Below are positions 1 through 7,669 of a stretch of DNA of 64,000 nt, one piece after another. Where the stretch lies: contig NZ_FQUR01000007.1 in NCBI RefSeq assembly GCF_900129115.1, positions 1-64,000 of the forward strand. The letters are read 5' to 3'. The position numbers and the translations under genes are program-made. The stretch comes from Thermoanaerobacter uzonensis DSM 18761 (lineage in GTDB: Bacteria > Bacillota > Thermoanaerobacteria > Thermoanaerobacterales > Thermoanaerobacteraceae). How positions within the stretch are numbered: position 1 is the stretch's first letter; each line of letters opens with the position of its first letter. The notes under the pieces are model-generated. The model was not told the DNA's origin. It did no database searches and saw only the letters and a list, made by a program, of their open reading frames with translations.

Positions 1-105
1 TGGGGAAGACCGGGAGGAGCAAGACAGATATTTCTGCCGAATCCAGAAGTATTGAAGGAGGGTAAGAACGCATGGTCCTTAAAAGGAACAAATTATACGA
101 AGTAA
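1..105 (+). CDS. C-terminal end of a probable secreted (polymorphic) toxin, partial
   Basis: An open frame enters from the left edge and stops at 103-105, giving 34 residues that begin WGRPGGARQIFLPNP. The W-G-x-P-G-G-x-x-Q-hydrophobic-P pattern followed by a closing Gly resembles the last strand of TNT-like and other polymorphic toxin C-termini, but the fragment is too short to name a family. The next gene starts inside it at 72, an arrangement common for toxin followed by immunity gene. The toxin reading is an inference from that pattern and from the two small downstream genes. Confidence 0.45.
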   Translation, partial: WGRPGGARQIFLPNPEVLKEGKNAWSLKGTNYTK

Positions 106-389
106 GAGAACTAATAGAAGCAATAGATGATGTAATACCCGAGCTTGAGAAAGAGATAGAAAACAGGAAAAAAGGCATACCAGGGCATGGGAAAATAAAC
201 CAACTTGAGTTTATAAAAAAAGAATTAGAAGAATTAAGGAAAATGGCAATAGAGAACAGATTACCACCTAAGAACAAAAGGGCATTGGAGTATCCATGGT
301 ATTTCACAGATGGGTGGGAAGTTGAATCGCAAATAGAAGATAAACTTTTGGATATTGCTACAATGTATGAAAGACAGCTAAAAGACTAA
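72..389 (+). CDS. Small acidic helical protein, candidate immunity protein
   Basis: This encodes 105 residues with no signal peptide or membrane segment. It is rich in Glu/Lys helices (residues 1-65), then has an aromatic patch PWYFTDGWEV. The ATG lies 9 bases after a GGAGG site and overlaps the end of the upstream frame by 34 bases, which implies translational coupling. I do not recognise the family. Position directly behind a toxin-like C-terminus suggests a cytoplasmic immunity protein, which is inference from context only. Confidence 0.6.
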   Translation: MVLKRNKLYEVRELIEAIDDVIPELEKEIENRKKGIPGHGKINQLEFIKKELEELRKMAIENRLPPKNKRALEYPWYFTDGWEVESQIEDKLLDIATMYERQLKD

Positions 390-390
390 G

Positions 391-418
391 AATTTGCCAG
401 GGTAATCCTGGTAGATTT
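391..418 (+). repeat. Hairpin, copy 1 of a post-gene inverted repeat
   Basis: An inverted repeat centred on CCAGG-gtaat-CCTGG with wobble-paired AT-rich arms sits directly after the stop of the preceding gene. A near-identical element follows the next gene at 876-912. There is no T-run after it, so it is not a classical terminator. Confidence 0.6.
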
Positions 419-442
419 ATTAGTTATAAATGGGAGGTAAAA

Positions 443-865
443 ATGATAGATTTAAAAACAGGGGAGATAATAGTAAACTCAGATTTAATATTATCACCAA
501 AATTAAGTCTTGAAGAATTTAAAAAAACAAGATATTACACTGGACAGGATGAAAAAATGTATATGGAAATAGATGGACTCCATAAAATAGATAACCATGA
601 CTTTTACATTAGTTTGTATTTTAAAGATTCCTTCTTAAAAGAAGTTTCCCTGATGATATATAGTCCACTTATAAAAGAATGGGATGAAGAACCAAAGCGG
701 AAAGAAATACATGATGAATATTTAAGAAGTAAAGGGATAGAATTAAAGAGAACGCGGGATGGTGAATATTATAAAGAAGATGTAGCAGAATTTGACTGGG
801 GAGAAATTGCATCAACCTTTGAGGCTAAAGGTTATACAAGCAGTATACTTATTATTTACAAATAA
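443..865 (+). CDS. Small soluble protein, candidate immunity protein
   Basis: This encodes 140 residues with no signal peptide, mixed alpha/beta with alternating hydrophobic strands (YISLYF, VSLMIYSPL) and a C-terminal strand SSILIIYK. The ATG follows GGGAGG by 7 bases. It is unrelated to the 105-residue protein before it but has the same setting: small, soluble, followed by the same hairpin. The family is not recognised. Two unlike small genes behind a toxin end is the usual pattern of an immunity-gene cassette array. Confidence 0.6.
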   Translation: MIDLKTGEIIVNSDLILSPKLSLEEFKKTRYYTGQDEKMYMEIDGLHKIDNHDFYISLYFKDSFLKEVSLMIYSPLIKEWDEEPKRKEIHDEYLRSKGIELKRTRDGEYYKEDVAEFDWGEIASTFEAKGYTSSILIIYK

Positions 866-875
866 ACGTTGAATT

Positions 876-912
876 AGACTAATCTGCCAGGATAGTCCTG
901 GTAGATTAGTCT
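876..912 (+). repeat. Hairpin, copy 2 of a post-gene inverted repeat
   Basis: A nearly perfect stem of 17-18 pairs with a 3-base loop (arms beginning AGACTAATCTGCCAGGA) lies 10 bases after the preceding stop. Its core matches the hairpin at 391-418. It has no downstream T-run. Confidence 0.75.
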
Positions 913-1006
913 ATCAAATGAAAAGGTTATACATTATACAATAAAAATAATAAAATAGAAAATACAGCAAGAAAGAAATAAAAATACCAAGAATTTAATA
1001 ATATAG

Positions 1007-1195
1007 ATTGCGAAAGCAGCAGATGCAGCAGTAGATATAGCAAAAACAGAGAAAGCGGTGAGAGTTGCAGAAAAAGCAATAAAGAATGTTTCCGAAAGTA
1101 CGGAGAAAATAGAAACAGCCACTGTAAAAGAAGCCACTTCAAACTCCTCAAAAGTTGCATCAAAATGGCTTGACAAAAATGGCAAGCCTATATAA
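1007..1195 (+). pseudogene. Toxin-like C-terminal remnant
   Basis: An open stretch of 62 codons without a start runs from an in-frame TAG at 1004 to TAA at 1193. It encodes an Ala/Lys/Glu-rich helix (IAKAADAAVDIAKTEKAV...) ending in KWLDKNGKPI. The composition resembles the pre-toxin linker helices of large secreted or Rhs-type proteins. The DNA before it (913-1003) is open in no frame, so I read this as a decayed fragment. The family assignment is weak. Confidence 0.4.
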
Positions 1196-1260
1196 GACAA
1201 AGGGGACGGTTCCTTCTGTCTGATTTTTTTCGGACAAAAGGAACCGTTTCCTCTTTTTGT
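1196..1260. repeat. REP-like hairpin repeat (GGGGACGGTTCC family), copy 1
   Basis: Paired arms GACAAAGGGGACGGTTCC and GGAACCGTTTCCTC are separated by a T-rich loop. The same core recurs near 12131, 12639, 17491, 28545, 46107 and 52627. This copy lies between two remnants. Confidence 0.8.
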
Positions 1261-1386
1261 ATTATCTCTGATTAGAAACGTTTTTAAACATCCACTTTTT
1301 TTATTCTACTTTTGCAGGAAAACCGAGTTCTGTATCAAATCAAAATTATATTAGGAAAAGTTTAGTATAAAAGGAAGGGGTATATC

Positions 1387-1748
1387 ATGGAAAATTTAAA
1401 TGTTAACAAGAAAGAGAAGGAAGTATAGAAAGTGAAAATAAGAGAGACATAAAAAGAACGTTAAAAACGATCTATTTTCTCATCGCCGAGGGAGGGTTAG
1501 TGTGTCTTTTGGCAGTAGGGTTTAATACATTGAAGATGGAATATAATTTTGTGTATGGAATACTGCTTGCGATTTTATCTTTTCCTGTTTTTGCAGGTGT
1601 TGTGTATTATCCTCTTAGGAAATACGCCAGTGAAAATTTGCGGTTTATTAACGCTTCCGTTGACGGATTTATTTCTGATTTAATATTAGTACTATCTTTC
1701 CTTTTCTTCGTATTGATATTTAAGATTCCACTATTAAAATTGGGTTAA
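1387..1748 (+). pseudogene. Frameshifted copy of the multi-pass membrane protein at 8873
   Basis: The start (MENLNVNKKEKEV) meets a TAG at 1426. The frame one base away then reads ENKRDIKRTLKTIYFLIAEGG and continues to TAA at 1746-1748. The intact homologue at 8873-9235 aligns along its whole length, as do the ribosome site upstream and the start of the next small gene downstream. A single-base indel around 1420-1426 explains the break. The 82-residue frame from GTG 1500 retains the membrane helices but lacks the N-terminal region. Confidence 0.8.
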
Positions 1749-1807
1749 AAATATATAGGAGGCAGTGTGCATGTCTAAAAAATCTTAGATGACAAAATAA
1801 TGTAATA

Positions 1808-1888
1808 TGAATGGGCGTAGCCCTTAAAAGACTTTGTGGCGTTTATATATGTGGTGCCATTTTTTATTTAATGCCAGGCTTACGCCCA
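1808..1888. terminator. Large inverted repeat downstream of the pfkB-family gene
   Basis: AATGGGCGTAGCC near 1808 pairs with GGCTTACGCCCATT near 1875, enclosing an inner TGGC...GCCA stem. It lies just past the end of the leftward kinase gene and may end its transcript. There is no clear T-run on that strand. Confidence 0.4.
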
Positions 1889-1894
1889 TTTAAT

Positions 1895-2812
1895 TTATAT
1901 CCTTTTTACAGTAGCTTTATCAAGAAGATTTATCACATCTTTTATTTTACAAAGAGTTGTTCCTTCATTCATAACTGAAGCAGAACTGCTGGCTACCGCC
2001 CACTTTAATGCCTCTTCTACCGACTCATCTCTTTTATAAACAAAGCCTGCAAGAAAAGAGTCCCCGGCTCCTACTGCGCTTTTTACTTTTACTTCTATTG
2101 TGTCTATTTTGTATGTTTCTTTATCTACATAAGCAATAGCACCATCTTTTCCAAGGGTTACAAGCACATCATTTATGCCGTATTTTTCACTTATTTCTTT
2201 TGCCGCAGAAGGTACTTCCTCCTTTTTTAAATCTCTTCCTAATAATCTTGATAGCTCAAACAGATTGGGCTTTATGCCAAAAGGATGTGCTTTTACAGCT
2301 TCTTTAAGATTATCCCCATCAGTATCAACATATACCCTAAGGCCTATATCATTACATAGTTTTACAATATCAAAATAAACTGATGATGGTAAACCTTCAG
2401 GCAAACTTCCGGAAGCTATAAGAGTATCTCCTCTTCTTGTTATTGCTTTTATCATGTCTATGATAAGGTCGTATTCTAAGCTTGTAAGGGGAGCACCGGG
2501 TAGGCTCATTCTATACTGGCCTTTTAAAGTTTGTATTATAATATTCATGCGTGTTTCTTTCTCTATTCTTATTGCTGAATACAGTACTCTTTCTTTCTCC
2601 AGAAGGAATTGTATCTGATTTCCATTATTGCCTCCTAAAGGGCATATAGCAATAGAGTTACCGCCAATTTCTTTTATAACTCTTGAGACATTGATTCCTT
2701 TTCCTGCTGCATAATCTTCAATTCTATATACTCTTATTGTATCTTCAGGTATAAGCTCATCGATATATAAATATCTGTCTAAACATGGGTTTAGTGTCAG
2801 TGTAAAAATCAA
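1895..2812 (-). CDS. 1-phosphofructokinase-family (PfkB) hexose-phosphate kinase
   Basis: This 305-residue soluble kinase has the normal length for the PfkB/ribokinase family. It starts MIFTLTLNPCLDRY, typical of the FruK/LacC branch. The first PfkB signature is near residues 36-46 (AAGKGINVSRV) and the second holds the catalytic GAGDSF near residue 250. Family members phosphorylate fructose 1-phosphate or tagatose 6-phosphate with ATP. No fructose PTS or regulator gene is adjacent, so the substrate cannot be fixed. The gene stands alone on this strand, with its ribosome site GGAGG just before the ATG. Confidence 0.9.
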   Translation of the reverse strand: MIFTLTLNPCLDRYLYIDELIPEDTIRVYRIEDYAAGKGINVSRVIKEIGGNSIAICPLGGNNGNQIQFLLEKERVLYSAIRIEKETRMNIIIQTLKGQYRMSLPGAPLTSLEYDLIIDMIKAITRRGDTLIASGSLPEGLPSSVYFDIVKLCNDIGLRVYVDTDGDNLKEAVKAHPFGIKPNLFELSRLLGRDLKKEEVPSAAKEISEKYGINDVLVTLGKDGAIAYVDKETYKIDTIEVKVKSAVGAGDSFLAGFVYKRDESVEEALKWAVASSSASVMNEGTTLCKIKDVINLLDKATVKRI

Positions 2813-2892
2813 AATTATCTCCTCCTTACATATACTCTTTTTTCCATTATAAACTATTAAAAGACGAGTTACAAGGTATTATAGTTTGAGAT

Positions 2893-2910
2893 ACTATACG
2901 AAAGTATAGT
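2893..2910. repeat. Short palindrome ACTATAC-gaaa-GTATAGT
   Basis: A 7-bp perfect stem with a 4-base loop. The same arms form the terminator at 8724-8747. Here a T-run is absent; it lies between the divergent kinase and DUF1648 genes and could be a relic of a duplication. Confidence 0.5.
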
Positions 2911-3046
2911 GGATTTTATAGGAAGCGAGTGTTATAATTATAACGAATCTTTGGTTAATATTTTTAGCTCTTATATTTGGCTTGATGTATGAAAAGAAAA
3001 AAGCTAAATGAAGAGAAAAACGAAGTATAAGAAGGGAGAAAATTTT

Positions 3047-3367
3047 ATGGGAGCAATAAATTTTTTAGGCAAAAATAACTGGTTATTTGCTGTTTTCACA
3101 TTTATCATAAACATCATTTTTTATAAGGCATTGCCTGAGAATGTTGCTATTCAGTGGCATTTTGATGGTAGTATTTCAAATACTGTCTCTAAAATGACAT
3201 TTGTTTTTATACTTCCTTTGATACAAATTTTATTTAGTGGATATGTAAGACTTAGAGAAAAAAGCATAGGGGAGACACTTTATACATATTTATACGCTAT
3301 TTTTGTTAATCTGCTTATGCTAATTGTAGATGTAATAATTCTTATAATAAATTTAAAAGCCATTTGA
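3047..3367 (+). CDS. DUF1648-domain membrane protein
   Basis: This gives 106 residues from the ATG at 3047, which has a GAAGGGAG site; the upstream ATG at 3008 lacks one. It has three hydrophobic segments, with the DUF1648 core after the first: LPENVAIQWHFDG, then SNTVSKMTFVFILP. DUF1648 is an integral-membrane module found in SdpI-like proteins, which give immunity to a peptide toxin in Bacillus; here only the short module is present. A paralogue follows at 3438. The function is unknown; an SdpI-like role is conjecture. Confidence 0.75.
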   Translation: MGAINFLGKNNWLFAVFTFIINIIFYKALPENVAIQWHFDGSISNTVSKMTFVFILPLIQILFSGYVRLREKSIGETLYTYLYAIFVNLLMLIVDVIILIINLKAI

Positions 3368-3437
3368 AAGGGTAATTGTAATTTTAACTCTTTGAAAACA
3401 TTTTATAGAAAAATAAGTAAAGGTGGATGATATTAAG

Positions 3438-3761
3438 ATGTCAAAAAGAATAATAAAATATTTTTATAAATGCGGTTGGATGTTTCCAGTTATAACCTTT
3501 ATTATAAATATTTTTGCATATAAGTATCTACCTGAAAGTATACCACTTCAAAGGGATGCTTTTGGGAATATAAATTATACTGCATCTAAGTTGGAATTTA
3601 TATTTTTTATACCTATATTGCAGTCGTTTTCTTATATTGCAGTAAAATATCCCCAAGCAAAAGGGAAAAAGAAAATTTTTCATGGGACATATGATATTGC
3701 AGCAGGGGCTATACTTTTACTTTTTGACATTTTTCTATTGTATGTTTTTATACGAAAATAG
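3438..3761 (+). CDS. DUF1648-domain membrane protein, paralogue of the preceding gene
   Basis: This gives 107 residues from the ATG at 3438, eleven bases after AAGGTGG; a GTG at 3423 is the alternative. It has the same layout as its neighbour: an N-terminal helix, LPESIPLQRDAFGNINYTASKLEF and two further helices, so the pair arose by duplication. The His of the neighbour's QWHFDG motif is Asp here. It is probably co-transcribed with 3047-3367, 70 bases upstream. Confidence 0.7.
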   Translation: MSKRIIKYFYKCGWMFPVITFIINIFAYKYLPESIPLQRDAFGNINYTASKLEFIFFIPILQSFSYIAVKYPQAKGKKKIFHGTYDIAAGAILLLFDIFLLYVFIRK

Positions 3762-3804
3762 TACCTTTTCTGATTATAAATAGTTAGAACTGTAAGAAGG
3801 TAAT

Positions 3805-3900
3805 TTGATAGAAATATGTTAAACTTAAGTTAAATTTTGCTATAGCTTGGAAACAAAAGAAGGATTTTAAGGAATTTTGTAGAATTTATAGTATTGTGTA
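3805..3900. repeat. Dispersed intergenic repeat, copy 1
   Basis: About 95 bp matching 10022-10116, with the core GAAGGATTTTAAGGAATTT followed by GTAGAATTTATAGTATTGTG. A shorter relative lies at 49228-49258. It sits about 100 bases upstream of a gene start in this copy and in the one at 10022, so it may carry a promoter or regulatory site. Confidence 0.6.
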
Positions 3901-3993
3901 AAAAATTTCTTGTATAATAACTTTATTATCTCACACAGAGTATAAAATTTAAGGTTGCAGAAAATGAAAACGATGAGATAGGGGGTACTTTAA

Positions 3994-4746
3994 ATGTTTT
4001 TTGTAATGGTACTTGTTGATGTAATTATAATATTTTCGTTCTTGTTTATAGCACTGAGAAAAGGTGATATACATATAAAAAACAGGATGTGGGTGTATTT
4101 GTTCATTTCTGGTTTTTTATTTCAAATAATATTTTTATTGAGGAAACACTGGGAAGTTTATCTTTTAAGTTTAAACACTTCATTGTGGTATGTACTTACA
4201 ATTGTGCAGGCAGATAATGCTTTTTGGGAAGAATTAGCCAAATTATTAGCTGTTTTGGTTGTAGTATACTTTCTTGATAAGAATATGATGGTACAATTTA
4301 AAGATTTAAAATATTCTACAGCGATTTTTACATATACAGGGCTTGCTTATGGTATAGGCGAAGCGATGTCTTTGATGTTTTTGTTTTATCACCCTCAATA
4401 TGGTCAAATTTTTGGAATGCAGTTTCCTGTAGGTTTAACTTTAGGATTTGGTTATGTTTTAGAAAGGTTTTTTGCTATTTTAGCACATGGAATTATGGGA
4501 GGGATAATAGGAATAGGCTTTAGTAGGTATGTTTTTAATAAGAAATTCATTAGTCTTTTAATATATTTTATTATTGCAATGTTTTATCATATGTTTATTG
4601 ATGGTTTTGTTATTCTATGCCAATATTATCTACAATTTTATTCGCTTTTTAATTCAATGTCGTTTTTAGTGTTGAGTATTTTATTAGGCTATGTTTTGCT
4701 TTATTTTCTTTATAAAAATGCTATTAAAAGGGAAAGGAGAGTCTAA
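3994..4746 (+). CDS. PrsW-like multi-pass membrane protein (possible intramembrane protease)
   Basis: A 250-residue protein with about seven membrane helices. It shows the acidic and His pattern of the PrsW/CPBP superfamily: WEELAK near residue 78, GIGEA near 121, ER with AHGIMGG near 157-170, and YHMFIDG near 199. PrsW proteases cleave membrane-bound anti-sigma factors, and the Glu pair and two His would be catalytic here. The gene lies two bases before a lipoprotein gene and surely shares its transcript. YhfC-type assignment is an alternative. Confidence 0.65.
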   Translation: MFFVMVLVDVIIIFSFLFIALRKGDIHIKNRMWVYLFISGFLFQIIFLLRKHWEVYLLSLNTSLWYVLTIVQADNAFWEELAKLLAVLVVVYFLDKNMMVQFKDLKYSTAIFTYTGLAYGIGEAMSLMFLFYHPQYGQIFGMQFPVGLTLGFGYVLERFFAILAHGIMGGIIGIGFSRYVFNKKFISLLIYFIIAMFYHMFIDGFVILCQYYLQFYSLFNSMSFLVLSILLGYVLLYFLYKNAIKRERRV

Positions 4747-4748
4747 GT

Positions 4749-5459
4749 ATGTTTAAAAGATTTTTAATGACAGTTATAATTTTTACATTGTTTATTCTTG
4801 CAGGGTGTTCACAGAATGCAAAGCAAATGGAGATTGACAGGATTCCATGGGGAGATTATCAGAGGCTTACTTATGATATTTTTGAAAATGACAAATTAAT
4901 TGGCACAGCAGAATTTACAATTGAAAAGTCTCAAAGCACAAATACTTATGAGATGTCGTCTATCACAAAGATTGATTCAACACAACTGAATACTGGTACT
5001 ACAGTTAAATCTGATACTTTAATGCCCGTAAGTTCTTATTATAGTGTAATGTCACCACAAGGGGATATAAAGATAGAGACTATCTACAAGGATAAGTGGA
5101 ATATTAAAGCTGAAACTTCCAAAGGGGAGCAGAATCTAACTGTTAAACTTCCTAAATATTATTATGATAATGACTCCCTTCCTATGATTATGAGAGCATA
5201 TCCCTTTCAAGTAGGAGCAGAGTTTACTATATATGATGCAATAGCTTCAACTGCTCAGGTAGTACCTATTACAAATAAAGTTGTGTCTAAAGAGAAAGTG
5301 ACAGTTCCGTATGGAGAAGCAGAATGCTTTAAAGTTGAATTAAAGGCAGGAGCAGCTAAGCAGTATATATGGTATTCAGATGATGAAAATAGACTTATGT
5401 ATCAATATGACAATGGAAAACTTGTGTATAAGCTTAAAAAGGTTGAAAATAACAAATAA
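4749..5459 (+). CDS. Secreted lipoprotein of unknown function (DUF3108-like beta fold)
   Basis: A 236-residue protein with a type II signal peptide and lipobox ILAGCS (Cys at residue 20). The mature part is beta-rich, with RLTYDIFENDKLIGTAEFTI near residues 38-58, which resembles the opening strands of DUF3108-type beta-barrel lipoproteins. The fold match is by eye. It is translationally coupled to the PrsW-like gene, with a 2-base gap, suggesting the two act together at the envelope. Confidence 0.75.
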   Translation: MFKRFLMTVIIFTLFILAGCSQNAKQMEIDRIPWGDYQRLTYDIFENDKLIGTAEFTIEKSQSTNTYEMSSITKIDSTQLNTGTTVKSDTLMPVSSYYSVMSPQGDIKIETIYKDKWNIKAETSKGEQNLTVKLPKYYYDNDSLPMIMRAYPFQVGAEFTIYDAIASTAQVVPITNKVVSKEKVTVPYGEAECFKVELKAGAAKQYIWYSDDENRLMYQYDNGKLVYKLKKVENNK

Positions 5460-5489
5460 AATGTCTTTGAACAGATTCTTTATAATGGT

Positions 5490-5760
5490 TTTAGAATCGG
5501 CATGTTTTTACTTTTTGCAAACTTTATATTTGAAAGGATGAGTTAAAGTGAGGTGAGATCTTGGTAGAAGATACAAAGTCTAATGAAATACTTTTTTCTT
5601 ATAAAAAGTGCTTGAAAATAGGGCTTACAAAATCGTTAGATGCTCCATTAATATCTTTAGAAGAAGAGGAAATGAAAAGGAAATTACAAGAGAATAAAAA
5701 ACTCATAAAAGTTTTTAGAAAATGTGTTAATAAGGTACGTACACAATTGAAAAATAGATA
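5490..5760 (+). repeat. Direct repeat A (pair with 6365-6650)
   Basis: About 270 bp here is nearly identical to 6365-6650. Both copies hold the end of a small membrane-protein frame (GMFLLFANF) followed by the start of a sigma-54-activator-like gene. The homology ends at the codons for LKNRYI, after which the two copies diverge. Confidence 0.85.
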
Positions 5761-5768
5761 TATAATGG
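5561..5768 (+). pseudogene. N-terminal fragment of a sigma-54 activator-like regulator, copy 1
   Basis: From TTG 5561 the frame reads SYKKCLKIGL, then an EEEE-rich helix and LKNRYI. This matches the N-terminal sensor segment of AcoR-type activators, where S-x-x-R-C-x-x-x-G-L begins the domain. Homology to the copy at 6447 ends near 5768, and the frame then runs on through unrelated sequence to 5938. No AAA+ or DNA-binding domain follows, so it is a truncated relic. Confidence 0.65.
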
Positions 5769-5862
5769 ATTATAAAATAAAAATGAATAAAAAATTAGTT
5801 GAGTATTATTCTGCTTGGTTCTTTTGCTGGGTGGATAGTAAGAAAAAAAGGGGGAATGCAAG

Positions 5863-6282
5863 ATGTCTGAACCGCTTTTTACTGGTAAGTATTTTGCAGC
5901 TTATGCTGAAGAACTGGCAGAGAAAAAGTCTCTGTTAGGTTTTGTTCATCCTTCTTTTCGATTTCCTCATAAAGGTGAAATAGTAATAAGTAAGGAAGGG
6001 CTAATATTGACCAATTTAGAAGAAATAAAGTTTAATGAGCTTTCAAAAATAAGTCTCCATTATGATTCTCTTTATAATCGTTTTTGGGCTGGTGGAATAG
6101 TTGGTCAGTATCCACGTCTTGCCTTTTTATGTCGTGGAGAACCCTTAGTGCTTGAATTTACCAAGAATGGTACGAGGAAAAGATTATACCTTTTAATTAA
6201 CTGGCGTTTCTTTACAGGGTTTACTGATAACCGACTTGTTTATGAGATAATGACTCAATTTTTGAATCCAGAGGTACTATGA
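5863..6282 (+). CDS. Conserved hypothetical soluble protein with PH-like pattern
   Basis: A 139-residue protein with no signal peptide; the ATG is 8 bases after AGGGGGAA. The centre (GEIVISKEGLILTNLEEIKFNELSKI) reads like the strand order of small bacterial PH domains, but I cannot assign a family firmly. The frame overlaps the preceding broken frame and ends in an ATGA overlap with the 52-residue gene at 6279, so these two are coupled. It lies between the arms of the direct repeat. Confidence 0.6.
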   Translation: MSEPLFTGKYFAAYAEELAEKKSLLGFVHPSFRFPHKGEIVISKEGLILTNLEEIKFNELSKISLHYDSLYNRFWAGGIVGQYPRLAFLCRGEPLVLEFTKNGTRKRLYLLINWRFFTGFTDNRLVYEIMTQFLNPEVL

Positions 6283-6437
6283 AAGAAGTAGAATGCTACT
6301 GCAGTAGCAATTCCCCTGGGTGTCCTGACAAAAAGTACGGGAATAGGAGTTTTAACAACATCTTTGATGATGGTTTTGAAATCGGTATGTTTTTACTTTT
6401 TGCAAACTTTATGTTTGAGTGGATGGAGTTAAAGTGA
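6279..6437 (+). CDS. Small Cys-rich single-helix protein (52 aa)
   Basis: The frame starts at an ATGA overlap with the upstream stop. It encodes three clustered cysteines (CYCSSNSPGC), a charged stretch, and a hydrophobic C-terminal helix (GMFLLFANFMFEW). The end of the frame is repeated, with a different N-terminus, in the duplicated segment near 5470-5542. Conservation of the C-terminal frame in both copies supports real coding. I do not recognise the family. A small membrane-associated metal- or disulphide-binding peptide is possible. Confidence 0.5.
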   Translation: MKEVECYCSSNSPGCPDKKYGNRSFNNIFDDGFEIGMFLLFANFMFEWMELK

Positions 6438-6650
6438 AGTGAGATATTGGTAGAAGATACAAAGTCTAATGAAATACTTTTTTCTTATAAAAAGTGTCTG
6501 GAAATAGGGCTTACAAAATCGTTAGATGCTCCATTAATATCTTTAGAAGAAGAGGAAATGAAAAGGAAATTACAAGAGAATAAAAAACTCATAAAAGTTT
6601 TTAGAAAATGTGTTAATAAGGTACGTGCACAATTGAAAAATAGATATATT
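6365..6650 (+). repeat. Direct repeat B (pair with 5490-5760)
   Basis: This is the second copy of the 270-bp repeat. It contains the end of the 52-residue gene and the start of the regulator fragment. Recombination between the copies would delete or duplicate the 5863-6282 gene. Confidence 0.85.
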
Positions 6651-6737
6651 TTCTTGCTTGTAGATAGTGAAGGATACCTTTTAGATGTTTTATATAATAG
6701 GAAAATATACAAAAAGATATCTTGGTTTTATTCTTGA
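6447..6737 (+). pseudogene. N-terminal fragment of a sigma-54 activator-like regulator, copy 2
   Basis: A 96-codon frame like the copy at 5561 but extending further. After LKNRYI it continues FLLVDSEGYLLDVLYNRK, the conserved GAF-domain strand of AcoR-type activators, before ending. Real family members exceed 550 residues, so about 85 percent is missing. It may still be transcribed, but it has no effector or DNA-binding part. Confidence 0.65.
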
Positions 6738-6854
6738 ATCATTTAAAGTTTCAATGGCTTATGGTTGGGTGATAATCTTGTATTTTGGAACATATTTTTT
6801 AATTTGGAGATAGAATTATTTAAAAGTGATAATAATTTATTGTGGAGGTACGCG

Positions 6855-7667
6855 ATGAAAATAATTGAAGTAAAAAAACTTAAAAAATCAATAAATGGGA
6901 ATCCTGTTTTAAAAGATGTAAACCTGACGGTTTTTAAAGGAGAGATTTATGGTTTTTTAGGGAAGAATGGTGCAGGGAAAACAACGACGTTACGTATAAT
7001 ACTCGGTTTACTCAAAAGAGATGGTGGAGAAATAAAAATATTTGAAGAAAATTTGACCAGAGGACATTTCAAAAAAATAGGAGTTATGTTTGAGTATGAG
7101 ACTTTAAACCCGGAGTGGACAGTATTGGATAACCTGAAACAAACATGTTATATATATGGAATTGAGGAAAGGGAAATATATAAATATCTTGATATAATGG
7201 AATTTTCCAGAAGTGATTTATATAAAAAAGTGAAACAACTTTCTAAAGGGATGAAAAGGAAAATTTCTTTAATTAATGCTATCTTGCCGGAGCCAGAATT
7301 ATTAATTCTTGATGAGCCTACATCCGGTTTAGATCCAGAAATGCAGCTTACCATAAGAGAGATTCTATTAGAGTTTAAATCGCAAGGAAAAACCATACTT
7401 TTTAGTTCTCACAATTTAAATGAAGTACAAAAAATAAGCGACAGAATAGGATTAATAAAAGAAGGAGAAACATTGATAGAAATTCAAATTAAAAAAGAGC
7501 TGTATTTAGTAGAGGGTAATTATCCTGAACTTTTGGATAATAAAGTAAAAGACAAGAATCTTTATGTAGTTGATGAAAAAGTAATTAAAGAGTTTAATAT
7601 CCAAAAGTATCAAGCTATCAAAGATATTGAAGAATTATATATAAAGATTATGGGGATGGAGGCGTAA
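6855..7667 (+). CDS. ABC transporter ATP-binding protein
   Basis: A 270-residue ATPase with Walker A GKNGAGKTT at 36-44, signature LSKGM near 129-133, Walker B LLILDEP near 149-155 and a switch His in SSHNLNEV. The start at 6855 has GGAGGT six bases upstream; an in-frame TTG at 6765 lacks a site. The C-terminal 60 residues form the accessory domain seen in BcrA/NatA-type exporters. The permease gene follows after two bases, so both form one exporter, probably of a peptide or drug. Confidence 0.9.
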   Translation: MKIIEVKKLKKSINGNPVLKDVNLTVFKGEIYGFLGKNGAGKTTTLRIILGLLKRDGGEIKIFEENLTRGHFKKIGVMFEYETLNPEWTVLDNLKQTCYIYGIEEREIYKYLDIMEFSRSDLYKKVKQLSKGMKRKISLINAILPEPELLILDEPTSGLDPEMQLTIREILLEFKSQGKTILFSSHNLNEVQKISDRIGLIKEGETLIEIQIKKELYLVEGNYPELLDNKVKDKNLYVVDEKVIKEFNIQKYQAIKDIEELYIKIMGMEA

Positions 7668-7669
7668 AA

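Noticed and set aside
927-1200. Two overlapping leftward frames of 78 and 88 codons, very hydrophobic.
   Set aside because: They are the antisense of an Ala/Lys-rich remnant; the hydrophobicity is a by-product of complementary codons.
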